Source: Candidatus Electrothrix aestuarii (GTDB lineage Bacteria; Desulfobacterota; Desulfobulbia; Desulfobulbales; Desulfobulbaceae). From it: a stretch of 64,000 nt of DNA. The DNA is taken from positions 4,441,821 to 4,505,820 of the forward strand of contig CP159373.1 of assembly GCA_032595685.2 (NCBI GenBank), read 5' to 3'. Positions 1 to 9,691 of the stretch are shown one piece after another; within the stretch, counting starts at the first letter, position 1; every line of letters begins with the position of its first letter. Under the pieces are notes generated by a model. It was not told where the DNA came from. It saw only the letters and a list, made by a program, of their open reading frames with translations, and searched no databases. The translations under genes were made by a program, and so were the position numbers.

Positions 1-1034
1 CCGTGCTTACCAAGGATATTACTCATCAAACCGATCATTCCCGGCGTATCCTTATTAATCACAATCAAGCGGGTATGCACCAAGACGGTAGGAATGCTCT
101 CCACATTGGGGAAATTCACACTATGGGTGATATTGCCGTACTCCAGATAATCCTTCAGCTCTTTCACCGCCATGCAGGCGCAGTTTTCTTCCGACTCCGC
201 AGTCGAGGCACCAAGATGAGGGGTCAGGATAACCTTGTCATGCTTAATCAGCTTGGCTGAAGGGAAATCAGAAATATGGCCTGCAATCCTGCCGCTATCA
301 AGGGCCTTAAGCACCGCATCCTCATCCACCACCGGACCACGGGCATAGTTAAAGAGCAGAGCATCCTCTTTCATAAAATCGATGAATTCATCATTTACCA
401 AGCCCTTGGTATTTTTGTTCAGAGGAACATGCAGAGAAACAAAATCCGACTGGGCCAGGAGATTACGCCGCGCCTTGGCCAGCTCCACGTCCGGTAACAA
501 ATCATGAATATTATCCATAACCGGATAGGGATCATAGCCGATCACCCGCATATTATGGTGGATGCCCATATTCGCTACCCGCACACCAATCTGGCCCAAC
601 CCGATGACCCCCAAGGTCTTGCCGGACATTTCCATGCCCTTAAAGCCCTTTTTCCGTGCTTCAACCTCGGCATTGAGTTTTTCCTCATCATCGCCCTCCA
701 GGCCTTCGCAAAAGGTCATGCCGTCTTTGACGTTACGCAGGGAAATACCCAGCATGGTAAAAAGGAGTTCCACAACCGCATTGGCATTGGCACCAGGGGT
801 ATTGAACACACAGATCCCCCTGTCCGAGGCCTCATCTATCGGGATATTATTCACCCCGGCCCCGGCCCGGGCAATGGCAACAAGGTTGGGAAAGTCATCC
901 AGATTAACCGGCGAGCTCCGCACCACAAGTCCTAAGGCTTCTTTTGCCTCAGCGTGCAGCTGATAGTTCTCGCCAAAAAGCTCCAGTCCTTCAGAAGCAA
1001 CAGCATTCAATACCGCAATGGGACAGGTCGTCAT
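1..1034 (-). CDS. serA: D-3-phosphoglycerate dehydrogenase, 5' part (runs off the window)
   Basis: Catalyses the first step of serine synthesis, NAD-dependent oxidation of 3-phosphoglycerate, in the cytosol. Reading the minus strand from the ATG at 1034 gives about 344 codons without a stop. It begins MTTCPIAVLNAVASEGLEL and contains the NAD-binding stretch GKTLGVIGLGQIGVRVA, the substrate and cofactor segment ending ILTPHLGASTAE, and then the start of an ACT-like region. The downstream end lies outside the window, so I cannot tell whether this is the short or the long SerA form. A GGAG stretch lies just upstream of the start. It is divergent from the regulator at 1560. 2-Hydroxyacid dehydrogenase paralogues are the alternative, but the GAST segment and C-terminal ACT-like run favour SerA. 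Confidence 0.9.
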   Translation of the reverse strand, partial: MTTCPIAVLNAVASEGLELFGENYQLHAEAKEALGLVVRSSPVNLDDFPNLVAIARAGAGVNNIPIDEASDRGICVFNTPGANANAVVELLFTMLGISLRNVKDGMTFCEGLEGDDEEKLNAEVEARKKGFKGMEMSGKTLGVIGLGQIGVRVANMGIHHNMRVIGYDPYPVMDNIHDLLPDVELAKARRNLLAQSDFVSLHVPLNKNTKGLVNDEFIDFMKEDALLFNYARGPVVDEDAVLKALDSGRIAGHISDFPSAKLIKHDKVILTPHLGASTAESEENCACMAVKELKDYLEYGNITHSVNFPNVESIPTVLVHTRLIVINKDTPGMIGLMSNILGKH

Positions 1035-1559
1035 AATTTTTCTCCATTATCCTGTTTTATTCCTATTCTTACCTTCTCTTTGCCCAGGAAAAGCTCGTGC
1101 TTTTCCAGAACACCACAATCAACATGTAACACAATGATACAACTTACTTTTACCCCTAAAAGAAGAACCTTTCCCACCTGGCCGCCAAAAAATGTATTTG
1201 CTTGTCATTTTTTTCTGTGATAGTCGTTTAGATAGCCCTACTAAATTAATAATGAATTCTAAAAGCGGACAAGAAAGAGAATACCTCTGCGCACTTCTCC
1301 GGTTTCTCTTCGGGTACTCAAGACGGGGATGGCTCAGAAAAATGAGCAGGTTACAGGATAGGGTCAAGTGAGTTATCTCTCAGCCGAAAATCCTACCATA
1401 GAATTACCCTATCAGCAATCTCCCGTTACACAGCTGATCAACGTATTGAAAAGCAGGTTATGAGAACAGAACTCTTCATCACTCAATCGGTCCGCGCGGT
1501 ATTCAATCAAAAAATCAGAAAAAGCAACAATCTGATTTTATTGAGATAAGGAGACAAAA
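1035..1559. other. Divergent intergenic region
   Basis: This 525-bp gap lies between divergent serA and the regulator gene, so it should hold promoters for both. I see no convincing reading frame. A 9-bp inverted repeat (1511-1519 with 1531-1539, aaaatcaga/tctgatttt) sits directly before the AAGGAG ribosome binding site of the 1560 gene. I cannot assign promoter boxes with confidence. Confidence 0.5.
1511..1539 (+). promoter_or_regulatory. Leader hairpin before the 1560 regulator
   Basis: A 9-bp perfect stem with an 11-nt A-rich loop ends about 9 nt before the AAGGAG ribosome binding site. It could modulate access to the start of the regulator gene, or be an AT-rich coincidence. There is no T-run after it, so it is not a classical terminator. 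Confidence 0.3.
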
Positions 1560-2870
1560 ATGTACGATATACTGATCGTTGATGATGATCTGTTCGCACT
1601 CGCTCTCCTCGAAGAGCAGCTTAAAGGTTACGGTGATTTTTTCACCCCCGTATATGCCAGTAATGGTAAAGAGGCGGTTGAAATATTGAGCCAGGTGGAG
1701 ATCTCTTTACTGGTTACGGACCTCATTATGCCTGGCGACATCAACGGCTGGCATCTTATTGAGTATATAGAAAATTTTCATCCAAATATCCCTATCGTTG
1801 TTATTACAGGGTGTAAAGATGAAGAAAAAGTAGCCGCGCTTGAAGGCCGGGTACGGGAAATTTTACTCAAACCGATTCGGGTAAAACAGTTGGTGAAGAT
1901 CGTTACCAATATCCTGAATGAGGATATTGCGAGCGGCAATTTGAAAGGAGTTTCCGTAGGATCGTTCTTACAGCTCTTAGAGATGGATGAAAAAACCTGC
2001 CTGCTGGAGGTAGGAACATCCCCAAAGAACAAAGGCTTACTCTATATTCACCAGGGCAAACTCTACGACGCTGAATACGGAGATCTCCAGGAATATGAGG
2101 CGGCATGCCGCCTGATTGCTATGGATAATGTCAGCTTTAAAATCAAGGCGCTCCCTAAGCTGGAAATCCGCCGAAGAATAAAATCAGAACTCATGTCCAT
2201 TATTATGGACGCCATGAAGCTGAAAGACGAGGTCAAGCAGGGAGAAAGTCTGGAGCTCCCGCCTCGTGACTACAGCGATGATGAAAACAAACAACGGGCC
2301 TTTGAAACGGACTGGCGCCAATCCGTCAAGGATGATGAAGACGACGAAGATGAGCTGGACGAGCTCGACACTGATTCGCTTCATCACACCGATGACGAGC
2401 CCGTTATCATGCCCTCTCCTCAACAAGAACAAGAGCCTGTCACACCCAAAGAGGACGTCTTTATTCCAACAATGGCCGTCTGTTCCACAACGGGATGCAC
2501 CAGCTCTCTGGAATCTCTCTTGAAAAAACTCCGCAGCATCAAGGGATATAAGGGAGCAGGCATAATGGACTTTACTGGCGAGACCATTGCTTCAGATTGC
2601 CTTGATGCACATATTGACATTGCCAGTATCGGTGCCGTGTTTAACGATGTCTTTCGCTCTGCCCAGGAAACAGCTGAGAGTTTAGGGGTTCATACCTGTA
2701 CGGAACTGGTCCTCAAAACCAATGAATGTATCATTATCTTGTGCGGCTCGGGATCGGAATCTGTTGTCCCTTTTCATCTTATTGCCGTTCTGGATAAGGA
2801 CGGAAATCAGGCCTTGACCAGAATGCAGCTGACAAAAATCGTTCCTCTTGCTGCTCGCGAGTTAAACTGA
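1560..2870 (+). CDS. Response regulator with DUF4388/PATAN and roadblock-like domains
   Basis: A cytoplasmic signalling protein of 436 residues. Residues 1-120 form a CheY-like receiver: acidic cluster VDDD at 7-10, phospho-acceptor D54 in [11 protein letters not shown]83 and K104 (LLKP). Residues about 125-215 match the DUF4388 (PATAN) type seen in delta-proteobacterial regulators. Next comes a very acidic linker ([13 protein letters not shown], about 255-275), then a C-terminal part from about 310 resembling roadblock/LC7 proteins ([19 protein letters not shown]). Roadblock proteins commonly partner MglA-type small GTPases; that link is inference. There is no DNA-binding domain, so its output is probably protein-protein. 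AAGGAG precedes the ATG, and the gene stands alone. Confidence 0.8.
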   Translation: MYDILIVDDDLFALALLEEQLKGYGDFFTPVYASNGKEAVEILSQVEISLLVTDLIMPGDINGWHLIEYIENFHPNIPIVVITGCKDEEKVAALEGRVREILLKPIRVKQLVKIVTNILNEDIASGNLKGVSVGSFLQLLEMDEKTCLLEVGTSPKNKGLLYIHQGKLYDAEYGDLQEYEAACRLIAMDNVSFKIKALPKLEIRRRIKSELMSIIMDAMKLKDEVKQGESLELPPRDYSDDENKQRAFETDWRQSVKDDEDDEDELDELDTDSLHHTDDEPVIMPSPQQEQEPVTPKEDVFIPTMAVCSTTGCTSSLESLLKKLRSIKGYKGAGIMDFTGETIASDCLDAHIDIASIGAVFNDVFRSAQETAESLGVHTCTELVLKTNECIIILCGSGSESVVPFHLIAVLDKDGNQALTRMQLTKIVPLAARELN

Positions 2871-2997
2871 GCCAGAAGGCCGACCTCTCTACAAAAGGAT
2901 TCGGGATTCAAAAAAAATCCGCTGCTCTTATCCTGCGATATGTGCGCTCTGCACGATACACAGGAAAAAGCCAGCGGATAAAGAACCTCTCAAGATC

Positions 2998-3025
2998 ACC
3001 ATCACCAGGAATTTATAGTGATGGT
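2998..3025 (+). terminator. Probable terminator after the regulator gene
   Basis: An 8-bp perfect stem (accatcac/gtgatggt) with a 12-nt loop is followed on the plus strand by a T-rich run, tctttctttttc. It lies between the convergent regulator gene and pnp and fits termination of the plus-strand transcript. Confidence 0.5.
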
Positions 3026-3060
3026 AGTCTTTCTTTTTCAGCCTTTGTCAGGCGCCCAAA

Positions 3061-5148
3061 TTATTCCTTGCTTTCTTCCAGGGCAGCCTTACGGCTCAGG
3101 CGGATACGTCCACGTCCGTCAATGTCAATGACCTTCACTTTGACCCGCTCGCCTTCCTGCAGGACATCCGTTACCTTATTGACTCGTTCCGCAGACAGCT
3201 CAGAGATATGGACCATACCGTCTGTACCGGGAAGGATCTCCACGAATGCTCCGAAATCCTTAATGGTCTTGACCAGACCATTATAGACCTTGCCAATTTC
3301 CGGCATAGCGGTCATGCCCTCAATATGGGCAACCAGCGCTTCTGCAGACTCTGTGCTCTTAGAGAAAATCTTAATGGTCCCGTCATCATCCACATCAATC
3401 TTGGAATCAAACTCTGCCGTCATCTCGCGAATAACCTTACCACCTGGACCGATGATGTCACGAATCTTATCCTGATTGATCTTTATGGTGACATATTTCG
3501 GCGCATGATCAGCAACGTTCTGGCGTGGAATACCGATAGCCTCTTCCATTTTTCCGAGAATATGGAGACGGCCCGCTTTGGCCTGTGCCAAGGCGCTGCC
3601 CATAATCTCCCGATCTACGCCATCAATTTTGATGTCCATCTGAAGCGAGGAGATTCCATCAGCCGTTCCTACGACCTTGAAGTCCATATCGCCAAGATGA
3701 TCCTCATCACCAAGAATATCGGTCAGGACAACAACCTTGTCTCCTTCTTTGATCAGGCCCATAGCAACACCAGAAACCGGCGCCTTAATCGGCACACCGG
3801 CATCCATCAAGGCAAGACTTGCACCGCAGACAGTTGCCATAGAAGAAGAACCGTTGGATTCCAGAATCTCAGAGGCTATCCGGATGGTGTAAGGAAAGTC
3901 TGCAGGATCCGGCAACACAGCCTCAACGCCACGACGACCCAGCGTACCATGTCCGATATCGCGACGGCTGGGGCCACGCATCATGCGAGCTTCTCCCACG
4001 CAGAATGGAGGGAAATTATAATGAAGCATAAAACGGCGATAGTTATCACCAGTCAGGCCTTCCACATGCAACTCATCACGCTCAGATCCTAAAGTACTGA
4101 TGACCATTGCCTGGGTCTCACCACGGGTAAAGAGCGCAGATCCGTGTGCCTTAGGCAGGATACCGACCTCACAGTCGATAGGGCGAACCTCATCAAACTT
4201 CCGCCCATCCAGACGCAAACCCTTACTGACGATTCTATCCCGCATGACATTTTTCTTATATGTGCCCAGGAGATTAAACACCTCGCCTTCGCTCTCGTAC
4301 AGTTCCTCATCAAGGCCTGCCAGCACCTCATCTTTCAGCTTGTCATAACGGGCATTGCGCTCTATTTTACCAGCAATAGTGACCAGCTCTTCCATGCCAG
4401 CAGCCGCCAGCTCTTCCACCTTGGCCTTCAGAGGCTCGTTCACCTGAGGAACAATAACTTCACGTTTTTCTTTTCCTACTTCTTCCCGCAAAACCTTCTG
4501 GAGCGCAATAAGCGGCTGAATTTCCTGATGGGCGAAAAAAATCGCTTCAAGGACCACGTCCTCGCTCAGCTCACCAGTGCGTCCTTCCACCATAACCACA
4601 GCAGACTCGGTTCCGGCAACAATCAGATTCATAGCGGATTTTTCCAGCTGGGTCACAGTTGGATTCAGGACATACTCTCCATCGATGTATCCCACTCTGG
4701 CTGCTGCTACAGGACCTTCCCAAGGTACATCAGAAAGGGTCAGCGCAAAAGAAGCTCCGTTCATGGCCAAAATATCGGGATCAAGCTCTTGATCTGCTGA
4801 AAAAACCGTAGCGATCAGCTGGGTCTCAGACATATATCCCTTGGGAAAAAGCGGACGCAAAGGACGATCGATGAGTCGGCAGGTCAATACCTCCTTTTCT
4901 GAAGGGCGGCCAATTTCTCGACGAAAATAATTGCCCGGAATACGTCCGGCAGCATACATTCGCTCCTGGTATTCGATGGTCAAGGGCAGGAAGCCAACGT
5001 CTTTGGCACCTTTTTCAGCAACCACAGTCACAAGTACCATAGTCTCACCGCAGCTCACCACAACGGAACCACTGGTCTGTTTTGCCATCTTGCCGGTCTC
5101 AAAGGACAGAGTACGTCCACCGATCTCGACTTCTTTCTTTGTATACAT
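3061..5148 (-). CDS. pnp: Polyribonucleotide nucleotidyltransferase (PNPase)
   Basis: A 3'-5' phosphorolytic exoribonuclease for RNA turnover, working as a cytosolic trimer and often within an RNA degradosome. The 695-residue length is typical. Two RNase PH folds make up the first part, including the [13 protein letters not shown] and [15 protein letters not shown] segments. They are followed by a KH domain with its GxxG loop ([13 protein letters not shown]) and a C-terminal S1 domain ([20 protein letters not shown]). AAGGAG precedes the ATG. In most bacteria pnp follows rpsO directly; here three unrelated genes and a terminator-like hairpin separate them. Confidence 0.97.
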   Translation of the reverse strand: MYTKKEVEIGGRTLSFETGKMAKQTSGSVVVSCGETMVLVTVVAEKGAKDVGFLPLTIEYQERMYAAGRIPGNYFRREIGRPSEKEVLTCRLIDRPLRPLFPKGYMSETQLIATVFSADQELDPDILAMNGASFALTLSDVPWEGPVAAARVGYIDGEYVLNPTVTQLEKSAMNLIVAGTESAVVMVEGRTGELSEDVVLEAIFFAHQEIQPLIALQKVLREEVGKEKREVIVPQVNEPLKAKVEELAAAGMEELVTIAGKIERNARYDKLKDEVLAGLDEELYESEGEVFNLLGTYKKNVMRDRIVSKGLRLDGRKFDEVRPIDCEVGILPKAHGSALFTRGETQAMVISTLGSERDELHVEGLTGDNYRRFMLHYNFPPFCVGEARMMRGPSRRDIGHGTLGRRGVEAVLPDPADFPYTIRIASEILESNGSSSMATVCGASLALMDAGVPIKAPVSGVAMGLIKEGDKVVVLTDILGDEDHLGDMDFKVVGTADGISSLQMDIKIDGVDREIMGSALAQAKAGRLHILGKMEEAIGIPRQNVADHAPKYVTIKINQDKIRDIIGPGGKVIREMTAEFDSKIDVDDDGTIKIFSKSTESAEALVAHIEGMTAMPEIGKVYNGLVKTIKDFGAFVEILPGTDGMVHISELSAERVNKVTDVLQEGERVKVKVIDIDGRGRIRLSRKAALEESKE

Positions 5149-5296
5149 GCAAACTCCTTTGCGTTCAGCTGTCCCGGCTGCACTTATATTTGTTTGAACA
5201 ACGCTGTTCGCTGCTCAGGACAGTGTTTCTTCTCGGACCCGCCTGTCGGGCCTTACGGTTATATCTTTCGGTTTGATATTTTTTATATTTTGTCGC

Positions 5297-5312
5297 ACCT
5301 GCGCAGGCAGGT
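5297..5312 (-). terminator. Short hairpin after the UPF0175 gene
   Basis: On the minus strand ACCTGC-CTGC-GCAGGT forms a 6-bp stem immediately after the UPF0175 stop, followed by an A/T-rich stretch without a clean T-run. It is a weak terminator or attenuator candidate between the inserted genes and pnp. Confidence 0.3.
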
Positions 5313-5313
5313 T

Positions 5314-5544
5314 TTATACGATTTCTAGGGCATCTTCAAAGATTTCATTAATCTCGTCTTCATCATAATCAAAAATATGTTTCTTTTCCCTCTGCAACTT
5401 CTCAATAAATTCCAACCTACTATACCCTGCAAGCTCTGCTGCTTTACCTAATGACAATCTCTTTTTTCTATGAAAATATAGGACGGCTAAATACAAACCC
5501 TCATTGCTAACTTCTTTTTTACTTCCCTTAATGGATAGCAACAT
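5314..5544 (-). CDS. UPF0175 family small protein
   Basis: A 76-residue protein with the typical UPF0175 pattern: YLAVLYFHRKKRLSLGKAAELAGYSRLEFIEKL, a short helix-turn-helix-like unit in which a helix is followed by G-K-AAELAG. UPF0175 members are usually antitoxins or small DNA-binding proteins next to PIN-type toxins. No PIN gene is adjacent here; its neighbours are the unknown 161-residue protein and the nuclease-fold protein, both upstream on the same strand. The acidic C-terminus (DYDEDEINEIFEDALEIV) could be the neutralising tail. Antitoxin function is inference. Confidence 0.7.
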   Translation of the reverse strand: MLLSIKGSKKEVSNEGLYLAVLYFHRKKRLSLGKAAELAGYSRLEFIEKLQREKKHIFDYDEDEINEIFEDALEIV

Positions 5545-5612
5545 ATTCTCTTTTATCGAAAAAAAATATTATTTGTTCGTTCTTGCATATTTTATTTACC
5601 GATTGGGATTGG

Positions 5613-6098
5613 TTAATCATCCACTGACGCACCTTTGAAGGATGTTAAATTCAATACAGCAGATTTCACAACGGAAAGATTAAAGGCTTCGGCCAATTTT
5701 TGACGAAATTCTGATGGCGTATCTGAAACCCATTTGTTTGTAACCGTCTTTCCCTCCCTAATTGTAGCCAAAACTACTCCACCTATTCCAGCTCCTGGTT
5801 GGTAATATGATTTTTTAAGTATATCTGGAAGTTCTTCCTTTTCTCTAGGTTGAATTGTAATAGGATAGAACTCTTTCTGGCGATGTGCTACGGAAAAAAG
5901 TGTCGAGGTACGATTACTAGGGATATGCTTCGCATGAACAGTTATTGTTTCGATGCCGTCCTTAGGCTCAGATTCCTGCAACACAAGAGTAAGGACACCA
6001 TCGCTGGCAGTTTCCCACTCTTCCTTTGCACTTTCCAAAATTTCATACGGTGATTGTGTATCACTAACTGACAAACCCTCCGGCCAAAAACTACTCAT
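5613..6098 (-). CDS. Unknown 161-residue protein coupled to the nuclease-fold gene
   Basis: I do not recognise the family. The frame is open further upstream, but the ATG at 6098 is the likely start because it overlaps the stop of the upstream gene as ATGA (translational coupling), which gives MSSFWPEGLSVSDTQS. The product is soluble, of mixed alpha/beta composition, with no signal peptide or membrane segment. Visible parts are an acidic helix (YEILESAKEEWETASDG) and a glycine-rich stretch (QPGAGIGGVVLATIREG). Base composition is AT-richer than rpsO and pnp, which suggests transfer together with its two neighbours. Confidence 0.6.
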   Translation of the reverse strand: MSSFWPEGLSVSDTQSPYEILESAKEEWETASDGVLTLVLQESEPKDGIETITVHAKHIPSNRTSTLFSVAHRQKEFYPITIQPREKEELPDILKKSYYQPGAGIGGVVLATIREGKTVTNKWVSDTPSEFRQKLAEAFNLSVVKSAVLNLTSFKGASVDD

Positions 6099-6910
6099 TG
6101 TTGACCTCCATGAAAATCGACAATAATTGGAAAATGATCCGAGGCATTCTTTGCGTCTGGATGACCATTCTTGTCCATTAAGGAATGGTTTCCTGCCTTG
6201 GTGACGATCTCCACATCTTGAAAAAAGGGGATAAGCAAATGATGCAAGATAACCTGATCGAATATACTCCAACCATACGGACCTTGACGACTTTTGGAGT
6301 TATATATAGTTCCGGCTGGCCCCTTTGTATTGTCACCAAAAAGACTCCACATAGGATTGTAATATAAATCGTAATCTTTTGTGAGATACCCCCGAGTTCT
6401 CTTTTCTGCACATGCTTTCGTCATCATGGCGTTTAATCCTTCGGCTTCATTCATTCCATCATCATAGGGATTCATATTGAAGTCGCCAAGCAAAACCAAC
6501 TTATTATTTTTCTTGTCTTCTTTGATGAACTTTATCTCATCAGCGAGTTTGGCTGTAAACAATAAGCGTTTATTGGAATCATAATTTCGTACATCAAGAC
6601 CATGTACCAAAACCAGCAATATTCTCTGATGACCAAGCCTGAATTTTCTAACACTTGTTCGAAATCCTTCGTGTATCTCGGACACATCAAGTGACGCATT
6701 GCGGCAGAAACAATGGAACCGCTTTTCAGAAATAAATGTAGGATAATAGAAATCAGCAGATACGCTGCGTTGCAAGGCGTGAAGAGTTGCAGAAGAGGGA
6801 ACCGTATTTTCATTCAGAATAAGAACATCAGCCGCTGTTGAGACTGCCAAGGCGCACACTGCATCCGTCAAGTCTCTGTTATTTACATTCCAAAAAACAA
6901 TACGGGTCAA
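6095..6910 (-). CDS. Endonuclease/exonuclease/phosphatase (EEP) fold protein
   Basis: A 271-residue protein of the EEP (DNase I / Mg-dependent phosphodiesterase) superfamily. The visible signature is: N-terminal RIVFWNVNNRDL (metal-site Asn, FWN), LILNENT in place of the usual E-containing strand, VLVHGLDVR, the core LLGDFNMNPYDD (GDFN), and a C-terminal ASDHFPIIV (SDH, catalytic His). The substrate could be DNA, RNA or a phosphodiester lipid or sugar; the sequence does not decide. There is no signal peptide, so it is probably cytosolic. It is first of three genes placed between rpsO and pnp and overlaps the next gene by 4 nt. Confidence 0.8.
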   Translation of the reverse strand: MTRIVFWNVNNRDLTDAVCALAVSTAADVLILNENTVPSSATLHALQRSVSADFYYPTFISEKRFHCFCRNASLDVSEIHEGFRTSVRKFRLGHQRILLVLVHGLDVRNYDSNKRLLFTAKLADEIKFIKEDKKNNKLVLLGDFNMNPYDDGMNEAEGLNAMMTKACAEKRTRGYLTKDYDLYYNPMWSLFGDNTKGPAGTIYNSKSRQGPYGWSIFDQVILHHLLIPFFQDVEIVTKAGNHSLMDKNGHPDAKNASDHFPIIVDFHGGQQ

Positions 6911-6963
6911 TGAATCAGTACCAGGTTGACTTCATTTTCCGATACGTGTGCAGCAAATATAAA

Positions 6964-7002
6964 AATTTTCCTGTTACACAAGGACTGTATAACAGGAAAA
7001 TT
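6964..7002 (-). terminator. Rho-independent terminator after rpsO
   Basis: A 13-bp perfect inverted repeat (6964-6976 with 6990-7002, arms aattttcctgtta/taacaggaaaatt) is followed on the minus strand by TTTTTATATTT. It lies 33 nt beyond the rpsO stop and ends the long translation operon before the inserted genes. Confidence 0.8.
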
Positions 7003-7034
7003 CTATTTACTGCATCAAAAAAGCCACAGGAAAC

Positions 7035-7304
7035 TTACTTCCTGATACCCAGAGTTTGAATCAGGGTACGATAGCGATTGATATCTTTCTTCTTCAGGTA
7101 TTGCAGCAGGCTACGACGTTGACCAACTAGCTTCAGCAGACCACGACGTGAGTGATGGTCCTTTGCATGGGTTTTGAAATGATCGGTCAGATAGGTAATA
7201 CGATCTGAAATCAGAGCGATCTGTACCTCAGGGGAACCGGTATCACCTTCGTGGGTTGCGAATTTCTCAATAATCTCTTGTTTTGTTGCTGTACTCTGTG
7301 CCAT
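7035..7304 (-). CDS. rpsO: 30S ribosomal protein S15
   Basis: An 89-residue protein, the standard length for S15, which binds the 16S rRNA central domain early in 30S assembly. The family core is seen in [38 protein letters not shown] and [21 protein letters not shown] lies just before the ATG. It follows truB in transcription order; the gap to truB (7305-7463) holds an imperfect hairpin that could be part of the leader through which S15 controls its own mRNA in other bacteria. Confidence 0.97.
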   Translation of the reverse strand: MAQSTATKQEIIEKFATHEGDTGSPEVQIALISDRITYLTDHFKTHAKDHHSRRGLLKLVGQRRSLLQYLKKKDINRYRTLIQTLGIRK

Positions 7305-7395
7305 TATGCACCTCCTAAATATTGTCCTTCTGCTGTCGGCAAAGCCATAACTTCCTCAGCCTCGCCAAAGTCTGGAATCAAATTGCTCCGTTTTC

Positions 7396-7419
7396 CATAT
7401 CCGAGGAAAGGAATATGGG
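7396..7419 (-). promoter_or_regulatory. Hairpin between truB and rpsO
   Basis: CCATATTCC and GGATATGG on the minus strand pair with one bulged base around a 7-nt loop, followed by AAAAC rather than a T-run. It lies in the 159-nt truB-rpsO spacer and may belong to the rpsO leader (autoregulation of S15 is established in other bacteria) or be a processing site. Confidence 0.3.
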
Positions 7420-7463
7420 GAACAATGCACTCTTTCCGCATTCTGCGAAAATACGTGTCTTTT

Positions 7464-8240
7464 TCAAGCAGCCTCCATGACGGAGTGCTTTTCCAGGGCC
7501 TGTTCAACAGTGAGCATCCTGCTCACTAAGGCATCAGCCCTGATATCTTTTTCCTTGCTGAAGAGTTCTTCGCCACTCAGGGCCTCATCAATAGCAAAGC
7601 AACCGCTTTGGGTGCGACGCAGGGCCGTGAGATAGGCTCCACATCCGAGTTTTTTTCCTATATCAGCAGCCAGCACTCTGATATAGGTCCCTTTGCTACA
7701 GGTCACCTCTATCGTTACCTGCTCGCTGACAGGGTCGTAGGCCTCAACCTGAAGGGAAAAAATTTCAATGGGTTTGGGATCTTTCTGAATCGTAATGCCC
7801 TGACGGGCATAATGATACAACGGTTTACCCTTATGCTTTGCTGCTGAATACGGTGGGGGAGCCTGCATTTGCGGCCCAAGAAACTCTTTACAGACAGCTG
7901 CAATTTCCTCCACCGTCAAAGGGGGAACCTCTGTCTCGGATATAACCTTTCCTTCAGGATCCTGAGTTTCGGTTTCCTTCCCCAACTGTAAAACAGCCTG
8001 ATAGGTCTTCCGCCCGCCCATAAAACCATCAATTTCTCGGGTTGCCGGTCTGCCGACACAAATAATCAACAAGCCACTGGCAAAAGGATCTAAGGTCCCT
8101 GCATGCCCGACCTTTTTTATCCCCAATAACCAACGAACTTTCTTAACTACTGCAAAAGAACTCTGACCAACCGGCTTGTCAACAAGCAACACCCCGGTTA
8201 TCGCTTCTTGCCCTTTCGGTAGGGCAGCAGGTTGTTGCAT
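7464..8240 (-). CDS. truB: tRNA pseudouridine(55) synthase
   Basis: Makes pseudouridine 55 in the T-loop of tRNAs. The 258-residue protein has the TruB core GVLLVDKPVGQSSF, the catalytic motif GHAGTLDPFASGLL with D51 as nucleophile, and the later CSKGTYIRVLAADIG segment. It sits in the standard infB-rbfA-nrnA-truB-rpsO order. The spacer to the upstream nrnA gene is only 6 nt, so co-translation within the operon is likely. Confidence 0.96.
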   Translation of the reverse strand: MQQPAALPKGQEAITGVLLVDKPVGQSSFAVVKKVRWLLGIKKVGHAGTLDPFASGLLIICVGRPATREIDGFMGGRKTYQAVLQLGKETETQDPEGKVISETEVPPLTVEEIAAVCKEFLGPQMQAPPPYSAAKHKGKPLYHYARQGITIQKDPKPIEIFSLQVEAYDPVSEQVTIEVTCSKGTYIRVLAADIGKKLGCGAYLTALRRTQSGCFAIDEALSGEELFSKEKDIRADALVSRMLTVEQALEKHSVMEAA

Positions 8241-8246
8241 ACTTCT

Positions 8247-9257
8247 TTATTTGTTATCGTTTTCTTGCAAAGCCTGTTCAAGGGCCGGAATCAGCAAAGC
8301 ACAGGCCTCATCCATTGTCTTGCCATGCATCCGACATCCTGCTGCATTCCGATGACCACCGCCTGAAAACTGAGCTGCAACTTTGGCAACATTACAATCG
8401 CCCTTAGCTCGTAAGCTTATCGAAATCTGATCGGTTCCCTTTTCTCCTTCTTTCAGGAAAACAGCAACTCTGACCTCTTTGACAGAGCGGGGAAAATTGA
8501 TCAGACCTTCAGCATCTTCATAGGTTGTGCCGGTCTGCGCCAACATCTCCCGTGTTACTCGAATTACGGCAACTTGCTGATCAAGGTAGGTCTGGAGCGT
8601 GGCAAGAACGGCCTGGGTCAGGTGTAGGCTCCCAAAGGAGGCATTATCATACAGTCGCTGACAAACTGAGGCCGGGGTCACCCCCCGATCAATCAAGTGC
8701 CCAGCAACAGCAAAGGTATGCCCAGTGGTTGAATCATAACGAAACGACCCGGTATCCGTAACAATGGCCGTGTACAGACATTGTGCGGCCTGCTGTGAAA
8801 GCTGATCAGCAATTCCTAATTCATCCGCCAGGTCATAGACCATTTCCCCGGTGGATGAACGATGGGGTTCAATCCAGTGCAGATCACCAAAGCCCTGATT
8901 CCCTTGATGATGATCAATGACCAAAAAGGGATGGATACTACTCAGTTCTTCTCCGTTTTCCCCTAATCGTCCTAAATCACCACAATCCAAGGCAATGCCC
9001 ATGATATCATCACCACATTGGCTCGCAAAGGCGATAACGCGGGAGATATCGGTCTCAATTGGAATCTGTGGGGTAAGAAATTGGTAGACATCAGCAACAG
9101 GTTGCTCAAGATAGCAAATAACCTCTTTGCCCATCATCATGAGTATATGCGCCAAACCGAAGGTTGAGCCCAAGGCATCGCCGTCCGGTCGAATATGGGT
9201 GGCAAGCACGAAATTTTTGACAGACGCAATGGCCTGTGCAGCTGCTTTCTTACTCAC
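8247..9257 (-). CDS. nrnA: Bifunctional oligoribonuclease/pAp phosphatase (DHH family)
   Basis: A DHH/DHHA1 phosphoesterase of 336 residues that degrades nanoRNA and dephosphorylates 3'-phosphoadenosine 5'-phosphate in its characterised relatives. Motifs: ATHIRPDGDALGS, ALDCGDLGR, LVIDHHQGNQG (DHH) and the C-terminal SGGGHRNAAG (DHHA1). I chose the GTG at 9257 (VSKKAAAQAIAS) because GGAAAGAG stands before it and it overlaps the rbfA stop by 8 nt. An upstream in-frame start at 9311 would lie deep inside rbfA. Confidence 0.93.
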   Translation of the reverse strand: MSKKAAAQAIASVKNFVLATHIRPDGDALGSTFGLAHILMMMGKEVICYLEQPVADVYQFLTPQIPIETDISRVIAFASQCGDDIMGIALDCGDLGRLGENGEELSSIHPFLVIDHHQGNQGFGDLHWIEPHRSSTGEMVYDLADELGIADQLSQQAAQCLYTAIVTDTGSFRYDSTTGHTFAVAGHLIDRGVTPASVCQRLYDNASFGSLHLTQAVLATLQTYLDQQVAVIRVTREMLAQTGTTYEDAEGLINFPRSVKEVRVAVFLKEGEKGTDQISISLRAKGDCNVAKVAAQFSGGGHRNAAGCRMHGKTMDEACALLIPALEQALQENDNK

Positions 9258-9645
9258 TTTGCTCTTTCCTATCCTGGTTAATTTCGGCAAAAAGTTGATC
9301 CAAGCGATCAATTTCTTTCTGCTGATTATCGTGATAAAAAACTAACTCAGGAGTATAGCGCAGATTCATAATTTTGGCGATATGCGATCGAAAAAAACCT
9401 CGCGCAGCTTCCAGACCCTTGCGTGCAGCAGAGGCGGAATTTCCTGCAAGCAGCGAGTAGTATACCTTGGCCCTTTTCAGGTCAGGAGACATCTGGACCT
9501 TGGATATACACACACCACCCAATCGGGAATCGCGCACCTTTTGCTGCAGCAAAATAGAAAGCTCCTGATGGATAGCCTCAGCTACCCGATCAGGTCGCGA
9601 ACTTTTCGGTCGCCCAAGCCCAGGGAGATTAAAATCAAATTCCAC
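9250..9645 (-). CDS. rbfA: 30S ribosome-binding factor A
   Basis: A late 30S maturation factor, one KH-like domain, 131 residues. Family segments visible: RPDRVAEAIHQELSILLQQ, DSRLGGVCISKVQMSPDLKRAKVYYS, and MNLRYTPELVFYHDN near the end. It starts with GTG and a weak upstream GGTAG; no better start is available without losing the conserved N-terminus. The C-terminal codons overlap the nrnA start. Confidence 0.95.
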   Translation of the reverse strand: MEFDFNLPGLGRPKSSRPDRVAEAIHQELSILLQQKVRDSRLGGVCISKVQMSPDLKRAKVYYSLLAGNSASAARKGLEAARGFFRSHIAKIMNLRYTPELVFYHDNQQKEIDRLDQLFAEINQDRKEQSE

Positions 9646-9691
9646 AAATCTACCTTAATTACCTTACAATCCTTTTTCAGTGGTAAACAAA

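Noticed and set aside
3208-4092. Long plus-strand frame inside pnp
   Set aside because: It is antisense to a highly conserved core gene and shows no family motif; the coding strand is plainly pnp.
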